The notes beneath the pieces are model-generated. The model was not told the DNA's origin and ran no database searches. It saw nothing but the letters and a program-made list of their open reading frames with translations. A stretch of DNA of 64,000 nucleotides. Origin: Candidatus Poribacteria bacterium. Its GTDB lineage: Bacteria; Poribacteria; WGA-4E; GCA-2687025. Of the stretch, positions 51,430-59,576 are shown piece after piece; position 1 is the first letter of the stretch; each line of letters opens with the position of its first letter. The stretch is taken from NCBI GenBank assembly GCA_028818695.1, contig JAPPNK010000029.1, positions 1 to 64,000 on the forward strand. Direction: 5' to 3'. A program made the position numbers and the translations under genes.

Positions 51430-53451
51430 TCATTCCCCTCCCATCCAGACGCGCCGCAGCTCTGGGTCTGGGAAGTCGGGGGCCGTCCATGCTTCGTAGA
51501 GTTCCGGCGGCACGGTCAGATCCGGCGGATAATGGATGCGGAATATCTTCGCTTCCTCGTTCTCGAAGACCAGCTCAAACGCCTCGGAGCCGCCCTGTTC
51601 CCACATGCGCCGGGAAAAACCGATGCTGCGGTCGATCTCCGCCCCCGAACCTAACCATTCTATGCGTTGCGCAGGTCCGTCGATCAGGTCGCGGAGCTGG
51701 AGAAACCAATAGTCCGCGTTGCGCGTTTTCAGGAACTGCAGCGCTTCCGTCTCGCTTTCAGCGCAATACAGATGACGCGCCGAAAGATAGATCCAGTAAT
51801 GCTTCCATAGATCTTGATCTTCAATAGTCCGCGCGTTCGCATGGACATTCAGCTGGCTGCCGACGCCCCAGCGCGCCGCCACAATAGGACGGTCCTCGTT
51901 GCCGCTTGACGCATGTTCGCCTATCCAGCGGTACGCCTCTAAGGTTTTTTGTGTCGGCCTTGAAAACCGCAAAGCGGCGGCCTCAGCGGCTTGCGGCGCG
52001 ATTCTTCCCGCCGGACCCCAGTATAATATCGCCATCGGTATGAGCGTCACATACAGATACCGCAAAGCCTCTCTCGCGGCGAATCTGTATTTCTTGGGTT
52101 CCTTACCGTCCGGCTTCGTTTCATCTTCGCTCTCTATCGAGCGGGAAGGAGTCTTCTGTTGAATCGCGCGTCCTATCCAAACGAGAAAGACAGCGCTCAC
52201 TGCCGCAATGGCGGGCGCCAGCATGACAGCGTATCGTACCGAGCCTGTTGTCAGATACCCCCAGATGCCGACCCACCCCGCCGCGAACAGGGAGGTCTCC
52301 ATGGACGCGCTGATGTCAAGCCGCCGCGCATAAAGATACAACAGGCGAAGCCACGAGCCGACAACGCCCAGCGCCGCGATGATTGGCAGACCGCTAAAAT
52401 GTACCTTCCATCCCTCTGCGTCCATATCGCGCAGCTCCCCTACAGATTGCATGAGGCGGCTGTCGCTGAACGGAACGGCGAACGCGGCGGCTGCCTCACC
52501 AGATAACAGCGCGCGTTGAATCAGAAAGCCGACCAGAAGCAAGGCGGGCAGAAACGACGCCAATTTCAGACCGATATGCTGACGCCCCCGCAACGTCTGT
52601 CGGACGAAGACAAGCGACGCAGCAAGCAGCGGGGGAAATGCCGCTATCAAACCGACAGGATGCGCAGGCTCCGTTGGAACAACCCAAAAGCGGTGCGATG
52701 AAGAGAAGACGAAGAGCGGGAGCGTCAAACAAGCGCAGAAAACATAAAACTCTAAGATACGCTCCTTTTGACGCCATGCGCTCACCGATGCGGGTATCAG
52801 AACGCAGAGAGCGAATGTGCCAAACCCCTCCCATGCGAGGCAGCCGACGCATGCCGTGAAACCGCATGCCGCCGCCAGTGCTATGCGGCTTCGCCGTTTT
52901 GACGCATGGATCTGCCAAAGATACAGCGAGCCCGTCAGGACCGCGAGAAAAAGGCAAAAGGCGTCCCTGTCCGCAAAGCCGAGAGGGGTACGAGACGCAA
53001 CAGGCGGAGACAATACAAAAAACAGGCTGCCTAAACCTGCAGATTCCCAACCGTATAGGGATAAGAGGGCCGCTGTGAACAGCGCAGCTGTCATCGCAAA
53101 GAGGACAGGAGGCGCGTAGCAACTAAACTTGTGAAGCGTCAGGTCTGGAACAAAGACTCGCGCTGCGAGGTAGGAGTAAGCGATAACGTAGGAATACAGG
53201 TTATGAAGGAGCGTTTGATCGCGGCCCATCGGTTGCCAACGCTCCATATCGCGCTTCGGCAATCGCCCCTCTTCAAGGATGCGCTCCGATTGGCGGTAAT
53301 AGAGGTAGGCGTCGTTGCCGGTAAAGCGTCCGTCCAACGCTTCGTAGTTAACGCGCGTCCGGTGCCACAAGCTGAACGCAAAGGACGCGACCATTGCGAC
53401 GACAAGCAACGCGACTCTGCGTTGACGCCGGGAGTCTTCTCGTTCATTCAT
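51430..53451 (-). CDS. STT3-like membrane oligosaccharyltransferase
   Basis: The 673-residue protein has about 12 membrane helices and a C-terminal soluble part. The amino half fits STT3/AglB/PglB: FTGNDAYLYYRQSERILEEG shows the first external Asp motif, and SRTPLGFADRDAFCLFL the SxxGxxDxD-like second one. In the soluble part the catalytic WWDYG motif is replaced by ARWGVGSQL, followed by ANARTIEDQD, where the usual 'GNRxTxxDN' is. Such proteins move a lipid-linked sugar to Asn of a secreted protein or are related GT-C enzymes. The altered WWDYG leaves doubt about acceptor recognition. The start at 53451 overlaps the small ORF's stop; a longer frame starts at 53517. Confidence 0.78.
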   Translation of the reverse strand: MNEREDSRRQRRVALLVVAMVASFAFSLWHRTRVNYEALDGRFTGNDAYLYYRQSERILEEGRLPKRDMERWQPMGRDQTLLHNLYSYVIAYSYLAARVFVPDLTLHKFSCYAPPVLFAMTAALFTAALLSLYGWESAGLGSLFFVLSPPVASRTPLGFADRDAFCLFLAVLTGSLYLWQIHASKRRSRIALAAACGFTACVGCLAWEGFGTFALCVLIPASVSAWRQKERILEFYVFCACLTLPLFVFSSSHRFWVVPTEPAHPVGLIAAFPPLLAASLVFVRQTLRGRQHIGLKLASFLPALLLVGFLIQRALLSGEAAAAFAVPFSDSRLMQSVGELRDMDAEGWKVHFSGLPIIAALGVVGSWLRLLYLYARRLDISASMETSLFAAGWVGIWGYLTTGSVRYAVMLAPAIAAVSAVFLVWIGRAIQQKTPSRSIESEDETKPDGKEPKKYRFAAREALRYLYVTLIPMAILYWGPAGRIAPQAAEAAALRFSRPTQKTLEAYRWIGEHASSGNEDRPIVAARWGVGSQLNVHANARTIEDQDLWKHYWIYLSARHLYCAESETEALQFLKTRNADYWFLQLRDLIDGPAQRIEWLGSGAEIDRSIGFSRRMWEQGGSEAFELVFENEEAKIFRIHYPPDLTVPPELYEAWTAPDFPDPELRRVWMGGE

Positions 53452-53584
53452 TCGTTGCCACGGGCGACGCAGGCACCTGCGCCTCGCGTATCTCCAAAAA
53501 GATTCGTTGAGAGGCAATCAACGCTGTCAGCATCAGCAGAACCAACGCAACGGCGCGGAAGAAAACGATAAGTTGACGATCCAT
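53444..53584 (-). CDS. 46-residue single-span membrane protein
   Basis: This small gene sits in the space between the 435-residue protein gene (6 bases upstream) and the STT3-like gene, whose start it overlaps. The product begins MDRQLIVFFRAVALVLLM, continues LTALIASQRIFLEI and ends in a short polar tail (EAQVPASPVATNE). The centre forms one membrane helix with a positive N side. The tight spacing on both sides argues that it is real and translated with its neighbours. Partner or function unknown; a helper subunit of the STT3-like enzyme would fit. Confidence 0.6.
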   Translation of the reverse strand: MDRQLIVFFRAVALVLLMLTALIASQRIFLEIREAQVPASPVATNE

Positions 53585-53590
53585 CAGATT

Positions 53591-54898
53591 TTACTGGTGC
53601 GGCTCCTCTGAGAAAGGAGGCGCGCCTTGGCTGCGACGAAGACGACGCTGTTGCTCCATTTCTTGCCAACGGAGAAACGCTTCTCGGCGCTCTTTTAGCG
53701 CATTCCGCTCAGATTCAGTTAGATTCTTATCGTTCATAGCGCGTTTCATCTCTTCTAGAAGCTGATTGAGTTCTTCTTCAGAAGGCGGTCTGAAAAGATG
53801 CGTTTCTGAAAGCGATGGCTTTTCTAGACTTTCTGGTCCCTCGTCTAGACTTTCTGGTCCCTCGTACGAATCATCCAGCGAAAAACTACCATCATCTCCC
53901 GCTATTTTGGGCAACGGCGTTTGAGGTACCGCTAGCGGAGAGTCGGCAGCGATCGAAGCATATTGCTTACGCGAAGCGTCGCTTCGTTCAGCCCAAACTT
54001 CATTGATGACGCTAACAGCGTCTTCACATTTCATCCAATCAATGGGACTCATTTCATAATGAGGTGTCCAGCTCGCTATCGTTTCGACCATATGCGCCAG
54101 CTGCTCATCGCTAAATTTTCTAAACGCATCCATTCTCGCGCCATGAAGCGTAGGGCGTTTGTCGGGCGACAGCCGTTCGCCATCCTCTCCAATGTAAATG
54201 ACGTTGATGCCCTCTGGGAAAACTCCTCGAAACAGAAGCTCGTATTCTTCTTCGGGCGTAAGCTCACGCTCACCGTCAACGCTATACAATGCCTCCGATG
54301 TGTAGGAGAATCCGCCGCTTGGATGCTTCTTTATTTTTGAAAAGCGTACATGGATAGCTGGCTCCAACGTTCTCCATGCATTGAGCTCGCTATCCCAGGT
54401 TTTTTTAGGACCGATGCTAAGCTGTGAGATGTCGCCGGACTTTAACATCTCTCGAAGTTGAGTGAGAACCATGTCTCTGTTTATAATAGAGGCGTTAGGG
54501 AGCTCCGCGATTGGGGCACCGCGGTATTTCTCATAGCCTTCCCTAAGCATTTTTGCAAGGCTTTCGTTGTCTTCCTCACCATGCGCGCGTAGGTAAGTGT
54601 CAATGTGATAATCCACATGTTTTTCCCATCTGTCTTGGACAGAGATTCCTCGGGACTCTTCATGGGGATCATTGGTTTGCGCTTCCGTCAAAGATTCCTC
54701 GTTAGGAGAGGGAGAGTCGCCCGACGCAACAACAATTTCTGTCGGGGAATAATCAAGTTCAGACTCGCCAGACTCTTTTCTTATACTCTCCTCCATCGAG
54801 GTTTCTGATGTTGACAGGACGTTCCAATAAACTGCGACTGCTACAGTCACCGATGTCAGAACAATGGCGCAAATCCAGGCGATCGATTTTTTATTCAT
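53591..54898 (-). CDS. Membrane-anchored acidic protein of the sigma-54 operon
   Basis: The 435-residue protein begins with one membrane helix (residues 7-26, AWICAIVLTSVTVAVAVYW) and then has a Ser/Glu-rich disordered region to about 85. A folded part of some 200 residues follows (DRWEKHVDYHIDTYLRAHGE onward; TWDSELNAWRTLEPAIHVRF), without recognisable family. Residues 330-370 are acidic and contain two perfect copies of a 7-residue unit EGPESLD/E, produced by a 21-base exact tandem duplication at 53823-53864. The end is a charged helix. GGGAGAAAGAACG precedes the ATG. It is the second gene of the operon. Codon use is more AT-rich than in surrounding genes. Confidence 0.75.
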   Translation of the reverse strand: MNKKSIAWICAIVLTSVTVAVAVYWNVLSTSETSMEESIRKESGESELDYSPTEIVVASGDSPSPNEESLTEAQTNDPHEESRGISVQDRWEKHVDYHIDTYLRAHGEEDNESLAKMLREGYEKYRGAPIAELPNASIINRDMVLTQLREMLKSGDISQLSIGPKKTWDSELNAWRTLEPAIHVRFSKIKKHPSGGFSYTSEALYSVDGERELTPEEEYELLFRGVFPEGINVIYIGEDGERLSPDKRPTLHGARMDAFRKFSDEQLAHMVETIASWTPHYEMSPIDWMKCEDAVSVINEVWAERSDASRKQYASIAADSPLAVPQTPLPKIAGDDGSFSLDDSYEGPESLDEGPESLEKPSLSETHLFRPPSEEELNQLLEEMKRAMNDKNLTESERNALKERREAFLRWQEMEQQRRLRRSQGAPPFSEEPHQ

Positions 54899-54926
54899 TC
54901 GTTCTTTCTCCCTTGCGTTGGAATCA

Positions 54927-55751
54927 TCAAGGATTCAATTTCCATATTGCAGTCACGTCTTCATCCCCACATGTAACATGGAAGTCGCCAGCATCAGTAA
55001 TATGCGCATGAGCATAACTCATTCCCCTTTCAACTAGTTTCATTATGCAAGGACACACTGGTACCTCTGCAACTGCCTTTAGAGATTCCTTGTAGCCTTG
55101 GCGCTCCTTCAGGGTTAGAGTAATTTCATAGGCTTTTACCTTCTTCCTTCCTTTTTTGATATGAGTTTGGTTGATTGATTCCGTCGAAAACATACCTTCA
55201 ATAGAGTCAAGAAATTCACCTGCGATTTCAACAGCAGTTGCAACACCCACTACTAGACCGCTTTCGTCCCATTCCTCTTCAGTAATTGTCAGTTTAATAG
55301 GAGTTTCATTATGCTGAAACCCAATAAGAACGCTTCCATTCTTATTATCCGTGTCACGAGAAGGATGATCAGGTTTATCGACGTTATCATAGAAACCGAA
55401 CCCTGCATATGCATTTACATGACCAGCCCCATGAAAAGATTCTTCATCACCGTTACCAAACCCACCTGCCCACGGGCTTCTTCCATTGAGGTAGGGAGTG
55501 ATCTCAGCTCTGGCATAACCAGGTGAGGCGACAACAGTGGTACTCAAATATGGCTCCGCATCAATTGCGCAATCATTGTGAATTCCAGGTCCTGCCAACA
55601 GCATTGAGCCTTCAATTGCGTCATCAACCATCCAAAGCGAGAGACCGAAGCCCCCGACAGCGAGCGCCATCATGAGCGCAGTCGGGATGTTCAGGAAGGG
55701 CTTGACTCGTCCAGCAAGTTTCGTCGTCAGGGCGTTCAGTGTTCGTCGCAT
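54927..55751 (-). CDS. Membrane-anchored protein, first gene of the sigma-54 operon
   Basis: The 274-residue product has one membrane segment (residues 23-42, IPTALMMALAVGGFGLSLWM) and a long extracytoplasmic part. That part is rich in Gly, Asp, His and aromatic residues (NGRSPWAGGFGNGDEES, FHGAGHVNAYAGFGFYDN) and ends with four Cys residues, two in VCPCIMKL and the others nearby (DCAID; VTCGDED). No family is recognised. A longer frame starts at GTG 55781, but the predicted sigma-54 transcript begins near 55795 and the GGAG six bases before 55751 fits that start best. AT-rich compared with the rest. Because it lies first behind the regulated promoter, it is likely the main product of the system. 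Confidence 0.72.
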   Translation of the reverse strand: MRRTLNALTTKLAGRVKPFLNIPTALMMALAVGGFGLSLWMVDDAIEGSMLLAGPGIHNDCAIDAEPYLSTTVVASPGYARAEITPYLNGRSPWAGGFGNGDEESFHGAGHVNAYAGFGFYDNVDKPDHPSRDTDNKNGSVLIGFQHNETPIKLTITEEEWDESGLVVGVATAVEIAGEFLDSIEGMFSTESINQTHIKKGRKKVKAYEITLTLKERQGYKESLKAVAEVPVCPCIMKLVERGMSYAHAHITDAGDFHVTCGDEDVTAIWKLNP

Positions 55752-55805
55752 CCGTTTCTCCGTTTCATTTTGTTCCGCCACATCATTGCGACACGCCTCC
55801 CTTAA

Positions 55806-55822
55806 AGCAAATACGGCGCCAA
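55806..55822 (-). promoter_or_regulatory. Sigma-54 (-24/-12) promoter
   Basis: On the minus strand the sequence TTGGCGCCGTATTTGCT has the GG and GC dinucleotides with exactly 10 bases between and matches YTGGCACGRNNNTTGCW at all but two defined positions. The predicted transcript starts near 55795, 44 bases before the gene at 55751. Dyad sites for an activator lie 55 or more bases upstream, and the activator gene is next to them. Confidence 0.7.
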
Positions 55823-55876
55823 CTTTGAAAACCTAGCAACCGTGCGGGTTCTCCCCAAAACCGCCCAACCAATCCT

Positions 55877-55933
55877 CGACCATATAGTCGAATTATTCGA
55901 CCAAAACGTCGAAAAAAGTCGACTATATGGTCG
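55877..55933. promoter_or_regulatory. Three phased CGAC-N6-GTCG activator sites
   Basis: CGACCATATAGTCG (55877-55890), CGACCAAAACGTCG (55898-55911) and CGACTATATGGTCG (55920-55933) share the pattern CGAC-N6-GTCG. Their centres are 21 and 22 bases apart, two DNA turns each, so all face one side of the helix. They lie about 80-140 bases upstream of the predicted sigma-54 start, the usual place for enhancer sites. The outer two are also inverted copies of each other. They begin just behind the stop codon of the activator gene. Confidence 0.75.
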
Positions 55934-55934
55934 A

Positions 55935-56969
55935 TTAGGACGTCTCATCGGTTGAATTGCCATCGAAACCAATCTTGTATTTTTTAAGTTTATACCGCAG
56001 CCCTCGTTCAGTGATGCCAAGCTGCTTCGCCGCGCGCGACTGGACGCCCTTTGCGGCGCGCAGCGCCTGCACAATCATCGTCCGCTCCACCCGTTCCAAT
56101 GCGTCGGGTAGGCTCACCTGCGCGTCGCCCTCTTCGTTCCGGTCCGCCGATTGAGAAGGGGGGGTCCCGTCGCTGTAGCCGCTCGGCGTCATCTCTTTCG
56201 GCAAATGCTCTGGGTGAACGACGCCGCCCGCCGCATATATCGACGCGTTGCTAATCGCATTCTTCAGCTCCCGCACATTTCCAGGGTACTCGTACATGAA
56301 AAGGATCGACATCGCCTCCTGCGAAAATTGAACCGGCTTGCCGCCTTCGGCATACTTTTCTGCAAACGCCTCGATCAGCAGCGGGAGATCCTTGCGCCGT
56401 TTCCGCAGCGGCGGAATCCTGAACGCAACCGCTTTCAGTCTCTGGTACAGATCTTCCCGAAAAGCGTCCTTCTTAATTTCCTCGGGAAGGTTCTTATTGG
56501 TCGCCGAGATGATTCGCGCGCTGATAGGGATCGGTTTTCCAGCTCCTCCAATCCGTTCAATCGTCCGTTCTTGCAGCGCGCGCAGCAGCTTCTTTTGAAC
56601 CTCCGGCGACGCGTCCCCGATCTCATCTAAAAAGAGCGTTCCGTTCTGCGCCCTCTCAAACAGTCCGATGCGCTTCTGATTCGCCCCGGTGAACGAGCCG
56701 CGCTCATGGCCGAACAGCTGGCTCTCAATGAGCGACTCCGGTATCGCGGCGCAGCTCACGGCGACATACGGACAGTTGCTGCGATGCGACTTCTGATGAA
56801 TCCACTTCGCCAGCATGCTTTTTCCTGTGCCGGTTTGCCCGTATAGAAAGATGCTGACATCCCTTTTGGCGGCGCGTTCCAGCCGTCTGAGTACATCCAG
56901 CATGGGGCGCGAGACGGCAATGAATTTGTCTTTGTCCTCGGAAGCGTTCTGTGTTTCTTGTTCTGGCAA
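55935..56969 (-). CDS. Sigma-54-interacting AAA+ transcriptional activator
   Basis: The 344-residue protein is an enhancer-binding activator that opens sigma-54 promoters with ATP. It has no sensor domain: only about 15 residues precede the AAA+ domain. Motifs: Walker A GQTGTGKS, the sigma-54 contact loop GSFTGA (usually GAFTGA), Walker B GTLFLDEIGD, arginine finger region FREDLYQRL and YPGNVRELKN. A Fis-type helix-turn-helix ends the protein (RAAKQLGITERGLRYKLKKY). It starts at TTG with AAAGGCAGG upstream. Without a sensor, control must come from its own level, from a partner protein, or be PspF-like. The Ser in GSFTGA is a tolerated variant in some activators. The three dyads right behind its stop are the probable binding sites. 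Confidence 0.93.
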   Translation of the reverse strand: MPEQETQNASEDKDKFIAVSRPMLDVLRRLERAAKRDVSIFLYGQTGTGKSMLAKWIHQKSHRSNCPYVAVSCAAIPESLIESQLFGHERGSFTGANQKRIGLFERAQNGTLFLDEIGDASPEVQKKLLRALQERTIERIGGAGKPIPISARIISATNKNLPEEIKKDAFREDLYQRLKAVAFRIPPLRKRRKDLPLLIEAFAEKYAEGGKPVQFSQEAMSILFMYEYPGNVRELKNAISNASIYAAGGVVHPEHLPKEMTPSGYSDGTPPSQSADRNEEGDAQVSLPDALERVERTMIVQALRAAKGVQSRAAKQLGITERGLRYKLKKYKIGFDGNSTDETS

Positions 56970-57172
56970 GATCGCCTGCCTTTCTTTTGCGATAGCTCTT
57001 TACCATTCTGCCTTCATGATCGGCTGAGCGCTACAAATAATGCCGCATTCTTTTCAGCGGCGCAACCTTCATTCTCTGACGGACGGCGCGGCGTCTTTTT
57101 TATGAATGCGGGCAGGCTATGGGGCTGCAGGAATGACTGCGCTGGGCGGCGGAAGCCTAGCGCCATGCCTCG

Positions 57173-57259
57173 TCAACGGCGCAGCAGCAATTTCAGCAGG
57201 GCGGCAATCAGCAGCGGCGCGGCGGCTCCCGCAATGGCGCCTAGCAGCGCGGTTTTCAT
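57173..57259 (-). CDS. 28-residue hydrophobic peptide
   Basis: The ATG overlaps the stop of the dehydrogenase gene in ATGA. The product begins MKTALLGAIAGAAAPLLI and ends AALLKLLLRR, i.e. one membrane helix with Lys and Arg at its ends. Translational coupling argues for expression, yet the peptide is short and GC-rich sequence gives such frames by chance. The rest of the 56970-57172 gap shows nothing. Confidence 0.4.
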   Translation of the reverse strand: MKTALLGAIAGAAAPLLIAALLKLLLRR

Positions 57260-58233
57260 ACGACCGGCGGCTTTGGGCGGGGCGGGCGGTTGGCGGGGAA
57301 GCGCGGCTCTTCTCCCCGCAGAACGCGCAGCGCGTCCTTCGTCACGAGCGACATGCTGCGCATCGATCTTTCCGTCTGCCCCGCCAGGTGCGGCGACAGC
57401 AGAACGTTCGGAAGGCGCAGGAGCGCGGATTCAAGCGGCAGCGGCTCCGTTTCAAACACATCCAGGCATGCGCCGGCGATTTGCCCCGTTTCGAGCGCGC
57501 GGATCAGGTCGTCTTCGTTATGCAAGGCGCCGCGCGCCGCGTTGATGAAGAGCGCGGACGGCTTCATCATCTCGAACCGCTCCCGGTTGAACATGCCGGC
57601 GGTCTGCGCCGTCGCGGGGATATGTACGGTGACGATGTCGGAGCGGGTTAGCAGGTCGTCCAGCGATGTTTTTTCGGCGCCGAGACGCGCTTCCAGATTG
57701 GGGCGGGGGACGATGTCGCAGTACAGCGCCTTCATCGAGAAGCCCTGAACGGCGATCTCCATGACGCGCGCCCCGATTCGACCCGCCCCGACAACGCCGA
57801 TGGTCCTGCCGTTGATCTCAAAGCCGTAGGCGCTGTCGCGCATTGACCAGTCGCCGTTTCGAACGGCTTGATCGGCTGCGGGGATGCGCCGATGAAAGGA
57901 GAGCGCCGATCCGATCGCAAACTCGGCGACCGCCTGCGCATTCGCTTCGGGCGTGAAGGCGACCCAGATGCCGCGCTCCTCCGCCGCTTTCAGGTCGACA
58001 TTGTCGATGCCGACCCCGTGTCGCCCGACGACGCGCAGCTCAGGCGAGGCGTCCATCAGCTCCGCGTCCACCCGTCCAAAGGCGCGCAGAATGACCGCGT
58101 GCGCGTCCGCCATCCCGCGCCGCAGCGTGTCAGGCTTCGCGTCCGGCAGCGTCTCGATATGCGCATGCGGAGCGGCGGCGCTCAGCCCCGCTTCATGTAT
58201 TTTGGAGACGACAACCATTTTCCACTTCTTCAT
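57256..58233 (-). CDS. D-isomer 2-hydroxyacid dehydrogenase (phosphoglycerate dehydrogenase-like)
   Basis: The 325-residue enzyme has the family's NAD-binding core GRTIGVVGAGRIGARVMEIA and catalytic Arg, Glu and His in order: NAARGALHNEDDL (Arg), ACLDVFETEPLPL (Glu) and SPHLAGQTERSMRSM (His). It oxidises or reduces a 2-hydroxy acid such as 3-phosphoglycerate or glycerate. A serine-pathway ACT domain is missing. The start at 58233 lies 2 bases after the RarA stop; another ATG is 5 codons later. It belongs to the nagA-rarA run. Confidence 0.88.
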   Translation of the reverse strand: MKKWKMVVVSKIHEAGLSAAAPHAHIETLPDAKPDTLRRGMADAHAVILRAFGRVDAELMDASPELRVVGRHGVGIDNVDLKAAEERGIWVAFTPEANAQAVAEFAIGSALSFHRRIPAADQAVRNGDWSMRDSAYGFEINGRTIGVVGAGRIGARVMEIAVQGFSMKALYCDIVPRPNLEARLGAEKTSLDDLLTRSDIVTVHIPATAQTAGMFNRERFEMMKPSALFINAARGALHNEDDLIRALETGQIAGACLDVFETEPLPLESALLRLPNVLLSPHLAGQTERSMRSMSLVTKDALRVLRGEEPRFPANRPPRPKPPVV

Positions 58234-58235
58234 GT

Positions 58236-59576
58236 TTATGACGAATCCTCTTCGGAAGTTTCCGCGCTTTCGGCATGGCGCCGTCGCCGCCATTCTTGGA
58301 GACGCTTGCGTACCGCGTTTTCGGCTCCAACCGCCTTGGGTTCATAAAAGACGGTTCCGCGCATTTCACCGGGGAGATGTTGTTGGGGGAGAAATCCGTC
58401 CGGCGAATCATGCCCGTACCGGTATCCGTCCCCGTATCCGAGTTCGCGGTGGAACTGCGTTGGGGCGTTGCGCAGATGCGTTGGCACAGGATAGGCGGGC
58501 AGGTCGCGCGCGGCTGCCTTTGCGGCGTTCAACCCGGCGTAGGAGGCGTTCGACTTCGGCGCCGACGCGAGATAGGAAACGGCCTGCGCGAGACAGATCT
58601 GCGCTTCGGGCATGCCGACATACTCCACCGCATGCGCGGCCGAGGTTGCGATCGTAAGCCCGATGGGGTCCGCGTTTCCGATGTCCTCGCTGGCGGAGAT
58701 GACAAGGCGCCGGGCGATGAACTTCGGGTCCTCCCCCGCCTGAATCATCCGCGCGAGCCAGTAGAGCGCTGCGTCGGGATCGCTCCCGCGTATCGATTTG
58801 ATGAGCGCCGAGGCGAGCTCGTAATGGTTCTTGCCGACGGAGCGCCGTTTCAGCATATCGTTCAGCTGTTGAAGGCGGACGACGCGCCTGCCGTTCTGGA
58901 CGGGAGCCGACGAAACAGCCGTTTCCAACATATTGAGCGCGGCGCGGGCGTCCCCTTCAGACGCCTGGCAAATGCGCTCTAGAACAGACGGCTCTACGTC
59001 GGGCGACAAGGGGGCAAGTCCTGTCGGCGCGTCCAGCGCGCGCTGGAGAGCCAGGCGTATATGGCGCGGCTCCAGCGGTTGAAGCGGAACGACCGGGGCG
59101 CGCGACAGCAGCGGCGCGATGATCTCAAACGAGGGGCTTTCCGCCGTCGCGCCGATGAGAATCACATCCCCCTGTTCAACATGCGGCAGAAGCGCGTCCT
59201 GCTGCGCTCTGTTGAACCGATGGATTTCGTCAATGAAAAGGATCGTCTGCCTGTTATGAAATTTGAGCCGTTCCTGGGCGAGGGCGATTTTTTGGCGCAG
59301 CTCGGCGGTTCCTTCGTTGGCGGCATGGAGCGTCTCAAAAGCGGCCTCGGAGCGGCGGGCGATGATCCTGGCGAGCGTCGTTTTGCCGCACCCTGGCGGA
59401 CCCCAGAGAATCATGGAGCGGACATTCCCCTGTTCAATGTCGCGGCGGAGCGGCTTGCCTGGCGCCAGCAGGCTCTCCTGCCCGATGAACCCGTCAAAAT
59501 CGAGAGGGCGCATGCGGGCGGCAAGCGGAACATTTGAACCGTTTTCATTTTTAAGGTCGAACAGGTCGAGGCTCAT
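58236..59576 (-). CDS. rarA: Replication-associated recombination protein A (RarA/MgsA)
   Basis: The 446-residue protein is a AAA+ ATPase of the RarA/MgsA/WRNIP1 family, acting at stalled replication forks. The start reads MSLDLFDLKNENG, then PLAARMRPLDFDGFIGQE with the family's conserved RP..F..F.GQ. Walker A is GPPGCGKTT, Walker B FIDEIHRFNRAQQD; the sensor-1 region is GATAESPSFEI. The C-terminal tetramerisation part includes DPDAALYWLARMIQAGEDP and YKYGHDSPDGF-like YGHDSPDGFLPQQHLP. The start overlaps the nagA stop in ATGA. Length matches the family. Confidence 0.96.
   Translation of the reverse strand: MSLDLFDLKNENGSNVPLAARMRPLDFDGFIGQESLLAPGKPLRRDIEQGNVRSMILWGPPGCGKTTLARIIARRSEAAFETLHAANEGTAELRQKIALAQERLKFHNRQTILFIDEIHRFNRAQQDALLPHVEQGDVILIGATAESPSFEIIAPLLSRAPVVPLQPLEPRHIRLALQRALDAPTGLAPLSPDVEPSVLERICQASEGDARAALNMLETAVSSAPVQNGRRVVRLQQLNDMLKRRSVGKNHYELASALIKSIRGSDPDAALYWLARMIQAGEDPKFIARRLVISASEDIGNADPIGLTIATSAAHAVEYVGMPEAQICLAQAVSYLASAPKSNASYAGLNAAKAAARDLPAYPVPTHLRNAPTQFHRELGYGDGYRYGHDSPDGFLPQQHLPGEMRGTVFYEPKAVGAENAVRKRLQEWRRRRHAESAETSEEDSS

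Noticed and set aside
49934-53451. UbiA, CDP-alcohol transferase and STT3-like genes as an archaeal-type lipid and glycan pathway
   Set aside because: The UbiA gene is on the other strand with its own promoter, the Asp-rich motif is a variant, and no geranylgeranylglyceryl-phosphate synthase is present.
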